Source: Bradyrhizobium sp. CCBAU 53351 (GTDB lineage Bacteria; Pseudomonadota; Alphaproteobacteria; Rhizobiales; Xanthobacteraceae). From it: 64,000 nucleotides of DNA. The DNA lies in NCBI RefSeq assembly GCF_015291745.1, contig NZ_CP030059.1, positions 6,661,501-6,725,500 on the forward strand, in the 5' to 3' direction. Shown one piece after another: positions 52,865-60,622 of the stretch; within the stretch, counting starts at the first letter, position 1, and each line of letters opens with the position of its first letter. The position numbers and the translations under genes were made by a program. The notes under the pieces are model-generated. The model made no database searches and was not told where the DNA came from. It worked only from the letters and a program-made list of their open reading frames with translations.

Positions 52865-55800
52865 TCAGATCAACTCGCCGCCGCGCGCCAGCACCTCGTT
52901 CAGCATCGCCTCGGCCTTGCGCTGCAGCGGCTGGGCGCCGCTTTCGGACGCGATCGCGATCGTCCCGCGCAAGGACGCGAGGATGGCCGTCCTGTTGTCC
53001 TCGGAGGTCACGGGCGTCACGACGGCTTCGCCGAACAGGGCCTCGGCCTCGAGGCCCGAAAACCCCTGCTGGCGCGCGGTGTTGCGCGCCTCGCGCAGCA
53101 TGTTCTGCGCCGCCTGGACGTCGCCGAGGCGGCAGGTCGCGAGCGCAAGATAGATCGAGCTGCGCAGCACCGCCGAGGTATAGCCGACCGCCTTGGCCTC
53201 CTCGCGCGCCTCGGTCAGCATGCTGCGCGCCCGGTCGAACAGCCCCTGCTCCAGATAGGCCATGCCGAGGTGGCAGGCGAGCACCGGCACGAACAGCCGG
53301 ATGCCGTGCTTCTGCGCCAGGACGAAACCGTCTTCGAGAATGGCGGCAGCCGCCGCCGGGTCGCCCCGGCCGAGCATGAGCCAGCCGCCGCTATAGGCGG
53401 CGGCGACGCGGTCATACGGGCGCGCGGTCTCCTCGGCGATCGCGGCCGCCTGTTGCTGGAGCTGCTCGGCGGCGGCGAGCTGCCCCATGACGGTATGGGT
53501 GAAGCTCTTCATCATGCAGCAGAGGAGGAGTGTGTATTTCGGGGGCGTGGCGAAAGGCGCAGCCTCTTCCATTCCCATGAGATGAACACGGGCCCGCGCG
53601 AATGTCTGCTCCGCCTCGCGATAACGCCCCGCGAGAAAATACGCTTGGCCAAGATTGTATAGTGCAAGGTTGCGCCACCCCGGATTAGCTGTCTCCTCGG
53701 CAAGACCGACAACCTCCTCACCGAGCGCAACGGCTTCGGTGGGTGTTCCGTAGAAGTTTTGCCCGCCGGCCATGACGGTCATGGCGGCAACCTTCCTGCC
53801 AACGTCGTCGACGTCGCTGGCCCTGCACTCGGCTTCCTTTCCCAGATCGACCCATTCAGCGATCCGACCGGACCAGATAAACGCCATGCGCGCTTCCATG
53901 CGGAGATCGATGGCATTTGTCTCTCGCGGACGCGTCAGCGGAGTCTTGTCCAGCGAACTCATCGCCGTCTGGAAATAATCGACTGCATCGGCATATGCGG
54001 AGCGCAAGAGGCACTTTTGTGCGGCGCTTCTCCCGTAGCTGAACGCCTTCGGCCAGTCTTTGGCACGCACCGAGTGATAACAGAGTGCGTCGGGATCATC
54101 TCTCAATGTTTCGTCGCTTTCGAAAGCAGCGAGAATGCGCGCATGGACGCTCTCGCGCACCTTTGCGACCATCGATTCATAGGTTACTTGGCGAACCATT
54201 TCATGCCGAAACTCAAGCGAGTACTCGAGGTCGCTATCGATCCGGACGAGAAGCTCAGCGCGGTCGAGCGCCGCGAGGCAATCCTCAAATGCATTTCCAG
54301 GTAACTCCGAAACCTTCTGTACGACCGCTTCTTTCGACCGCGGCCCCAACGCGGCGGCCACCTGCAAGACGAGGCGCTCCTGTCTCGACACACGATCCAG
54401 CCGCGCCGCAATCACGCCTTGGATGCTCGCGGGGATACCCAGTTCTTCGATGGGACGAACGAGAGCCAGGTCTCCCCACTGGCCGCGCAGCGTACCGTTA
54501 TCTTTCAGGCCCCGGCAGACCTCCTCGAGGAATAGTGGTACATTGGCCGTGTGAGAAATGATCCGATTCTTCAAGTCGGCGTTTGTCGCGGATGTGCCAA
54601 GCATATCCGCCAGCATCGCCAAACCCGAATCATCGTCCAATGGGCGCATCGCGATCACCTCAGAGCGACAACGCGCGATCCATTCCGGCATTCCGTTCGC
54701 ACGACTCGTGAGAAACACGAAGAGATTGGGCGCCTGGAGCGACGCAATGGCAGCAATAACGTTGTCGCTGGCTCGATCGACCCAGTGCAGGTCCTCGATG
54801 AGAAGAACGGCAGTCTTGCGTCGCGCCACGCTTTCCACGATCGCGCAGCTTGCCTCGGAGATCGCACGACCGCGCGCGTATGGCTCCAATTCGCTCCAAC
54901 GCGGATCGGAAATGGGTAAGTCCAACACCGCATCGATTGCAAGCCGATGAACCGTCGACAAATCCGCTCGGGGATCTCCTAGGCGATCCGGGTCTTTTGC
55001 GACGGCCTCCAAGGTAGAAAGCACCAGGCGTTTCAGCGTACTGAACGGCGCCCCCTGAAGATTAGGGCTGCATTCGGCGTCCAGTAGCAACCAGCCATTG
55101 GTCCGAAGGTCCTGCACGAATTCGTGTGCAAGCCGCGATTTTCCGATGCCGGCATCACCCATCAGCAGGACAGTCTGCCGGGTAGCGGCAACCCTTTCCG
55201 CGGCACGCCACAGCAGAGCCCGCTCAGTTGTGCGATCAACAAACCGGGACATGCTGCGCGCACGCCGCACCCGCCAGCTCGAAAGATCGCTCGCTCCAAC
55301 AATGCGATACACAGGCAGAGCTTCGCTGAAGCCACGCAAGCTCTTGCGGCCGAGAAAGTCAAAGCGAACGTGCCCGTCTGCTAGCTTTTGGCAGGCTTCG
55401 GACACATAGATCTGGTTTGCCTCTGCCGCCGACTCCAGCCGCGCGGCGAGATGCTGAGCTGCGCCACCAATCTCGTAGACCTTGGAAAACTCGCTGGAGA
55501 CCATGTAGGCCACCACATGACCCGAGTGGAGGCCGACCCGGACTTGAAGTCCGGGATCGCCAAGGCTGCCTACACGCCGGACCAGCTCGATCGCCGCGTG
55601 GCAGGCCAAGGGTGCGTGGTTGTCGTCCGCGATCGGGGCGCCAAAGACCGCCGCCAATCCGTCCCCCAACTCCTTGCTAACAATACCGCCAAACTGACGT
55701 ACCGCGGCCCTCATTGCCGCCAGCGCCGGCTCAAGGCGCGAAACGGCCGCCTCCGGTTCTAATTCGGCAACAAGACCCGTGGAGTCGACGACATCGGCTC

Positions 55801-55921
55801 GCAGGATCGTCACAAAACGACGTTCGCTATCCGGATCGGCCTGCTTACGCACTGCGGCTCCGCACTTGGAGCACCAGCTATCGTCCGGATCAATCGCCGA
55901 CTGACATGCGAAGCAATGCAT
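52865..55921 (-). CDS. Class III nucleotidyl cyclase / AAA-type ATPase / TPR protein
   Basis: This 1018-aa protein has several domains. It opens with a zinc ribbon (cysteines at 3, 6, 17 and 20 of MHCFACQSAIDPDDSWCSKC). A class III cyclase domain follows (about 33-195) with ILRADVVDSTGL, KELGDGLAAVFG and the AARLE helix, where the usual transition-state Asn before AARL is His (QHLAARLE). An ATPase of the STAND type (about 230-500) has Walker A MGDAGIGKSRL and Walker B VLLIEDLHWVD. The last about 400 residues are TPR-like helices. The His makes cyclase activity uncertain. The codon and base composition in about 53.7-56 kb looks less GC-rich than the neighbourhood. Confidence 0.88.
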   Translation of the reverse strand: MHCFACQSAIDPDDSWCSKCGAAVRKQADPDSERRFVTILRADVVDSTGLVAELEPEAAVSRLEPALAAMRAAVRQFGGIVSKELGDGLAAVFGAPIADDNHAPLACHAAIELVRRVGSLGDPGLQVRVGLHSGHVVAYMVSSEFSKVYEIGGAAQHLAARLESAAEANQIYVSEACQKLADGHVRFDFLGRKSLRGFSEALPVYRIVGASDLSSWRVRRARSMSRFVDRTTERALLWRAAERVAATRQTVLLMGDAGIGKSRLAHEFVQDLRTNGWLLLDAECSPNLQGAPFSTLKRLVLSTLEAVAKDPDRLGDPRADLSTVHRLAIDAVLDLPISDPRWSELEPYARGRAISEASCAIVESVARRKTAVLLIEDLHWVDRASDNVIAAIASLQAPNLFVFLTSRANGMPEWIARCRSEVIAMRPLDDDSGLAMLADMLGTSATNADLKNRIISHTANVPLFLEEVCRGLKDNGTLRGQWGDLALVRPIEELGIPASIQGVIAARLDRVSRQERLVLQVAAALGPRSKEAVVQKVSELPGNAFEDCLAALDRAELLVRIDSDLEYSLEFRHEMVRQVTYESMVAKVRESVHARILAAFESDETLRDDPDALCYHSVRAKDWPKAFSYGRSAAQKCLLRSAYADAVDYFQTAMSSLDKTPLTRPRETNAIDLRMEARMAFIWSGRIAEWVDLGKEAECRASDVDDVGRKVAAMTVMAGGQNFYGTPTEAVALGEEVVGLAEETANPGWRNLALYNLGQAYFLAGRYREAEQTFARARVHLMGMEEAAPFATPPKYTLLLCCMMKSFTHTVMGQLAAAEQLQQQAAAIAEETARPYDRVAAAYSGGWLMLGRGDPAAAAAILEDGFVLAQKHGIRLFVPVLACHLGMAYLEQGLFDRARSMLTEAREEAKAVGYTSAVLRSSIYLALATCRLGDVQAAQNMLREARNTARQQGFSGLEAEALFGEAVVTPVTSEDNRTAILASLRGTIAIASESGAQPLQRKAEAMLNEVLARGGELI

Positions 55922-56200
55922 TCCTGCGCCTCAAAGGTCGCGGCCCTTCTGTCGACCAGAATCCACCGGCAACTTTCGACAACAATACCTATCAAGAACC
56001 GCTTAGCAATCGGACTCGCTCCTCCTTCCGCGGGCACGGTGCAGTTGGCAATCTGGACGAAACACAGTCCTGAGTGGTAGCGTGGGTCATCCCAGCAAAG
56101 ATGGGGCACATTTTCGACGGCGCGGTCGGCCAGATAGATCAGCGCCGCCGGAGTTGTATGTATTTTGGCAAAGCCAAGGAAATATTGAGGGATAAAGGCG
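55922..56200. other. Divergent gap between cyclase-ATPase and hypothetical gene
   Basis: This 279-base promoter region separates two divergent genes. AT-rich stretches occur at 55978-56010 and 56155-56195 (for example TGTATGTATTTTGGC). No palindrome, RNA or repeat is clear. Confidence 0.4.
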
Positions 56201-56695
56201 ATGGGCTCGAGAACTTACACCGGCGCGTCATTCAAAGATTTGATGAACGACAATTATTTCCCCCTGGAAAACATGCAGAGAAGCGTGGACGTCCTGAAGG
56301 CGTCGCCGGACATTCATCTGCCGACCGTGGAGTATGGCCAGTACCATCTGATCCTGACGCCTGCCGACAGATGGCCGGACGGGAGCGCAGCCTATTGGCA
56401 CAAGGAGAAGGGCCGGGCTCGCGTCGATCTCAGCACCCAGCCGAACAGTACGCCGCTTTCCAACGACGAGCCCGGCGTCATTCCGCTAACCCGCTGCGAT
56501 CTGCTCGATGCCAGCGTCCGGAAGTGCTTCAATTCCGAGCCGCCGATCCCGATGAAGACCAATATCATCACCCATGCGGCCAGCGACGCCTACGCGAACA
56601 GGCACGAGATCCGGCTGAAATGGGAATATGCCAACGGCGATGACAAGGCGCCGACGCTGCTCTATCTGACGATGGTCTGCCCCTACAGGGATTGA
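56201..56695 (+). CDS. Hypothetical protein of unknown function
   Basis: This 164-aa soluble protein starts MGSRTYTGASFKDLMNDNYFPLENMQRSVDVL and ends APTLLYLTMVCPYRD. There is no signal peptide, membrane helix or enzyme motif. Its last 12 codons resemble the 3' end of the chimeric frame at 57308-57360, which implies a second, lost relative. It lies between the cyclase-ATPase gene and a MATE fragment. I do not recognise the family. Confidence 0.65.
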   Translation: MGSRTYTGASFKDLMNDNYFPLENMQRSVDVLKASPDIHLPTVEYGQYHLILTPADRWPDGSAAYWHKEKGRARVDLSTQPNSTPLSNDEPGVIPLTRCDLLDASVRKCFNSEPPIPMKTNIITHAASDAYANRHEIRLKWEYANGDDKAPTLLYLTMVCPYRD

Positions 56696-56725
56696 ACGCT
56701 CGTCAGCCAGGAAAGGAAAGGCCCG

Positions 56726-57401
56726 TTGCCGCCGCCCGCGCGACAAGCTGCGAACACGCTGCTCGACGGACCGATCCTGCCCACCCTGCTCTCGCTGGCC
56801 TGGCCGAACACCGTTGCCTTCACGGCCCGGCACGCTGGTCGCGGTCGCGGAAACCTCCTATATCGGCCGGCTCGGGGTTGAATCGCTGGCCGCAATGGCG
56901 CTGGTGCTTCCCTGCGTGATGCTGACCATGAGCATGTCCCACGCGGCCATGGGCGGCGGAGTGTCACCGGCGATCGCCCGTGCGCTCGGTGCGGGTGACC
57001 GCGACCGTGCCGAGAGCCTCGCCACCCACGCGCTTCTGATCGCCGTCTTGTTCGGCCTGGTCTTCATGCTTGACAAGCTGGCCGGAGGCCCGCGGCTGCT
57101 GGAATTGCTGGGCGGTCGCGGCAACGTGCTGGCCCAGGCCATCGCTTACAGCCATATCTATTTCGGCGGCGCGGTGCTGATCTGGCTCGTGAACATCTTG
57201 GCGAGCATCCTGCGCGACACCGGCAACATGAAATTGCCGTCGCTGATGATCGTCAATTCGGCCATCTGTCAGATTATCCTCGGTCGCACGCTTGGCCTCG
57301 GCCTGGGGCTGCTCAACCTCACCATGGTCTGCCCCTACACGACCAAATCGGGGAAGGCGGAGACCTCGGCAGAGGCGCGGCAGGAGCACTCCGAGACATA
57401 A
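56726..57401 (+). pseudogene. Frameshifted MATE efflux remnant fused to a foreign 3' tail
   Basis: From TTG 56726 the frame reads LDGPILPTLLSLAWPNTVAFTA, a MATE N-terminus, then goes out of frame near CCCGGCACG (56826-56834), consistent with one inserted base. The next frame continues LVAVAETSYIGRLGVESLAAMALVLPCVMLTMSMSHAAMGGGVSPAIARALGAGDRDRAES through three further helices to GNMKLPSLMIVNSAICQIILGRTLGLGLG at about 57305. Normal MATE proteins have about 450 residues and twelve helices; only about 195 remain. The tail LNLTMVCPYTTKSGKAETSAEARQEHSET is not MATE but matches the end of the gene at 56201. Confidence 0.75.
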
Positions 57402-57477
57402 GCTGCGTCTTCGCGACGTCACGTTCTGATGGGCGCGGGCCGATGCTTTGTCGGCCCGCGCTTTTGTTGTGTGGTGC

Positions 57478-58374
57478 CTATTGCCTGCCGAAAAACCGGT
57501 GCAATTCGTTCGCGGTCTGCTGCGGAAGCTCCTCGGGGAAGAAGTGCCCTCCATCAAGCGGCTTGCCTTGCAAATCATCGGCCCAGGCCCGCCACACGCC
57601 TAAGGGACCTCCCTCGCTCGCGTACCAGGAATTCAACGGGCCGCGGCCGCTCCAGAGCACCAGGACGGGGCAATCGATGCGGCGGCCGGAATTGCGATCC
57701 GCCAGATCGTGCTCGTGATCGATGGTCGCCGCCGCGCGATATTCCTCGCAGATCGCATGAACATGCGCCTCATCGCGCAACGCCTCGACATAGGCTGTGC
57801 GGACGGCCGGGCTGAAACTGTCTGCCGTCGATCCCCAGCCATGGAGCGCATTGTCGACGACGGCATCGGGCGCTGCGGACAGGAGTCGCTCGGGAAGAGG
57901 TTCAGGCTGCGCGAGCAATGACCAGGGCCAATAGCCGACCGCCAGCTTCTTGTCGGCGCGCTCCCAGGCATCGGCGATCGGAACGACGTCGAGGACGGCG
58001 AGATGCTCGACGCGTTCGCCATGGTCGAGCGCCAGCCGATAGGCAACACGGCCGCCGCGATCATGGCCCGCAACCGAGAAGCGGTCGAAGCCAAGCCTCG
58101 CCATGACGGACGCCATGTCCTTGGCCATTGCACGTTTCGAATATGGCGCGTGATCCGAACTGGAGGGCGGACAGGTGCTGCGCCCATATCCGCGAAGATC
58201 GGCGCAGACCACGGTGAAGTCCCGTGCGAGCAGCGGCGCAACGCCGCGCCACATCAGGTGGGTCTGGGGAAATCCGTGCAGCAGGAGAAGCGCCGGACCC
58301 GAGCCGGCCCGGCGTATGAAAATCCGCGCTTCCTCCGCCTGCACATCGGCGGCCTCGAAATTCTCGAAGTTCAT
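57478..58374 (-). CDS. Alpha/beta hydrolase, haloacetate-dehalogenase-like
   Basis: This 298-aa protein follows the fluoroacetate dehalogenase group closely: LLLLHGFPQTHLMWRGVAP (about 29-47), ADLRGYGRS (59-65), the nucleophile motif VAGHDRGGRVAYRLALD with Asp105, Arg106 and Arg109, VLDVVP (about 128), HAICEEYRAAATIDHEHD with the tyrosine, and the base in DGGHFFPEELP. At the halide-site pair, known enzymes have His-Trp; here it is Pro150-Trp151 (YWPWSLLAQ). It may be a haloacid or ester hydrolase with altered halide binding. It is followed at its 5' side by the terminator of the tRNA gene. Confidence 0.85.
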   Translation of the reverse strand: MNFENFEAADVQAEEARIFIRRAGSGPALLLLHGFPQTHLMWRGVAPLLARDFTVVCADLRGYGRSTCPPSSSDHAPYSKRAMAKDMASVMARLGFDRFSVAGHDRGGRVAYRLALDHGERVEHLAVLDVVPIADAWERADKKLAVGYWPWSLLAQPEPLPERLLSAAPDAVVDNALHGWGSTADSFSPAVRTAYVEALRDEAHVHAICEEYRAAATIDHEHDLADRNSGRRIDCPVLVLWSGRGPLNSWYASEGGPLGVWRAWADDLQGKPLDGGHFFPEELPQQTANELHRFFGRQ

Positions 58375-58583
58375 GGGAGCGGCCCTTCCGAACGATGACA
58401 GCCGGAAAGCGAACGCCGGACGAATCCGGCAACAATGATGACGCGAGGATCGATATTACGTTCCCTCGCTCATGCCATGCTGCTCGGACGACGCACGCCA
58501 ACGCGGCATCGACGCCGGTGGACCGCTGGCCTCTCATGCTCCGTGCAAAATCGGGTGCGGCGCTGCGGCGTATGACCCAAACA

Positions 58584-58612
58584 AAAATGGCCCGCGTCAA
58601 GCGGGCCATTTT
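58584..58612. terminator. Bidirectional terminator downstream of tRNA-fMet
   Basis: AAAATGGCCCGC (58584-58595), loop GTCAA, GCGGGCCATTTT (58601-58612): a perfect 12-bp stem. Read on the minus strand it is followed by a T run (TTTTTGTTT), so it ends the tRNA transcript coming from 58715. Confidence 0.9.
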
Positions 58613-58638
58613 CATATCGGAACCGGTCATTCCGAATT

Positions 58639-58715
<77 letters not shown>

Positions 58716-59028
58716 TTAAACACTTGCTTTGCCTTCGGTTAAATCCTGGGGACGATCGGTTGAGGCCGGCGCTGTTCGCGTGGCTTGTCTCGTCCGTCCC
58801 AAAGGCTTCCTCGGAAGGCAACCCCGGGGCAAAAGCCCGTCGGGTGCGGGGCGTATGTATCAAGGCGGGCTGGCTTTGGAAAGGGCTGCGGGAACGTTTT
58901 TTTCGACTTTATGACAGGGCAAGCGACCGATTTCCGCTGTATTCCCCACGCTCTTGCCAGAAGTTCCACAAAGAGCCAGCTTGCGGCAACAAGATGAGGG
59001 CCGAACGCGCCCTCGAGGGAGGAACACC
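58716..59028. other. 313-base gap between tRNA-fMet and the aldehyde dehydrogenase gene
   Basis: It should hold the divergent promoters of both genes. An internal T run (CGTTTTTTTCGAC, 58891-58903) and CGGTTGAGGCCGGC are seen but no palindrome or frame of note. GAGGGAGGA at 59015-59023 is the ribosome site of the next gene. Confidence 0.4.
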
Positions 59029-60462
59029 GTGGACAAATCCCTGACGAGCGCCCCGGCCGGAGCGCTGGAGGAGGCCTTCCACGCCATGGTCGCGCGCTCG
59101 CGGGACGAGCCGACATCCGGGCTTGCCGAGCGGCTCGACCGGCTGGCGCGGCTGCGCAGCCTGGTCGCCGACAATGAGGAGCGGTTCCGGCAGGCGATCT
59201 CGGCCGATTTCGGCCACCGCTCGGCCGTCGAGACCACCATCGCCGAGACCATGCTGCTGTACTCCGAGATCCGGCATGCCACAAAGCACCTGAAGAGCTG
59301 GATGGCGCCGCAGCGGGTCGCGACCGCGCTGCAATTCCTCCCCGCCCGCAACCGGCTGATGCCGCAGCCGCTCGGCGTCGTCGGCATCATCGCGCCGTGG
59401 AATTATCCGCTGCAGCTCACGCTCGCGCCCGCGATCGGCGCGCTTGCCGCCGGCAACCGCGTCCTCATCAAACCGAGCGAGCTGACGCCGCATTTCGCAG
59501 CCCTGCTGAAGGAGACGATCGCCACGAGGTTCGATGCGACCGAGTTGCTCGTCACCGGCATCGAGGGCGGGATCGCGGAGGCCATTGCGCGCCTGCCGTT
59601 CGATCACCTCGTGTTCACCGGCTCGACCCGGGTCGGGCGGCTGGTCGCGGAGGCCGCGGGGCGCAACCTGACGCCTGTTACGCTCGAGCTCGGCGGCAAG
59701 TCGCCCGCGATCATCGACGCCTCGGCCGACCTCGATGAAGCGGCCGAGCGCATCGCCTACGGCAAGCTGCTCAATGCCGGGCAGACGTGCATCGCGCCGG
59801 ACTATGTGCTGGTGCCGGAGCCATCCTTGCAGGCTTTTGCCGAGAAGGTGCGCGCGCAGATGCGGCGGATGTTCGGCACCGATCCCTCCAACAAGGACTA
59901 CACCTCGATCATCTCGGACCGGCATTATGCGCGGCTCGAAGGCCTGGTCGCGGATGCCGTGCAGCGCGGTGCCAAGATCCTGCAGCCGGCAAAGGCCGAC
60001 GATCCGAACTGGAAGGCACACCGCAAATTCCCGCCGACGCTGATCGTCAATGCAAGCGAAGCGATGGCGGCGATGCAGGAGGAGATTTTTGGCCCGGTGC
60101 TCCCCGTTTTGGCTTATCGCGATCCGGCCGACGCGATCGCCTTCGTCAACCGTCGCGACCGGCCGCTCGCGCTGTACTGGTTCGGCAAGGACGGTGCCGC
60201 GCGGGACGAGGTGCTGGCACGCACCGTCTCCGGCGGCGTCACCATCAACGACTGCCTGTTTCACTTCACGCAAATCAACCAGCCGATGGGCGGCGTCGGC
60301 GCATCCGGCACCGGCGCGTATCACGGCGAGTGGGGCTTCCGCACCTTCAGCAAGCTGAAGCCGGTGTTCTATCGCTCCAAGTTCAACCGCCTCGCCGACC
60401 TATATCCACCCTATGGCGGCAAGATCGCGCGGCTGGAGAAGCTGATGCGGTTCATGTCGTAG
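59029..60462 (+). CDS. Coniferyl aldehyde dehydrogenase-like enzyme
   Basis: This 477-aa NAD(P)-dependent aldehyde dehydrogenase most resembles coniferyl aldehyde dehydrogenases (coniferaldehyde to ferulate). Motifs: GVVGIIAPWNYPLQLTLAPAIGALAAGNRVLIKPSELTP (about 114-152), FTGSTRVGRLVAEAAG (about 200), the catalytic Glu in VTLELGGKSPAI (about 218), the catalytic Cys in NAGQTCIAPDYV (about 252) and EEIFGPVLPVLAY (about 352). GAGGGAGGA precedes GTG 59029, which I prefer to the upstream start 58954. It would feed ferulate to a feruloyl-CoA synthase such as the gene at 19726. It also acts on general aromatic aldehydes in other hosts. Confidence 0.88.
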   Translation: MDKSLTSAPAGALEEAFHAMVARSRDEPTSGLAERLDRLARLRSLVADNEERFRQAISADFGHRSAVETTIAETMLLYSEIRHATKHLKSWMAPQRVATALQFLPARNRLMPQPLGVVGIIAPWNYPLQLTLAPAIGALAAGNRVLIKPSELTPHFAALLKETIATRFDATELLVTGIEGGIAEAIARLPFDHLVFTGSTRVGRLVAEAAGRNLTPVTLELGGKSPAIIDASADLDEAAERIAYGKLLNAGQTCIAPDYVLVPEPSLQAFAEKVRAQMRRMFGTDPSNKDYTSIISDRHYARLEGLVADAVQRGAKILQPAKADDPNWKAHRKFPPTLIVNASEAMAAMQEEIFGPVLPVLAYRDPADAIAFVNRRDRPLALYWFGKDGAARDEVLARTVSGGVTINDCLFHFTQINQPMGGVGASGTGAYHGEWGFRTFSKLKPVFYRSKFNRLADLYPPYGGKIARLEKLMRFMS

Positions 60463-60481
60463 GGGCGACGCAAATGGTGTC

Positions 60482-60603
60482 GTTCCGGGGCGCCTCCAAG
60501 AGGCGAGCTATGGTGCGCGATTGCGCACCTGAGAATCCATCTGACAATCACAATGCGGCCAAATGGATTCCGGGTTCGATGCTCCGCATCGCCCCGGAAT
60601 GAC
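60482..60603. repeat. Dispersed repeat (CGTTCCGGGGC ... GCCCCGGAATGACG)
   Basis: The outer arms CGTTCCGGGGC (60482) and GCCCCGGAATGACG (60590-60603) are complementary. The interior has GTGCGCGATTGCGCAC and GATTCCGGGTTCGATGC. Related to 6691-6771. It lies in the gap before the GMC gene. Confidence 0.75.
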
Positions 60604-60622
60604 GACAATGGGGGAAACAACA

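Noticed and set aside
52865-57401. The low-GC interval as a defence or mobile island
   Set aside because: It holds a signalling-type cyclase-ATPase, one unknown gene and a MATE remnant; no nuclease, methylase, toxin-antitoxin pair or integrase is seen. The idea rests on impression of composition only.
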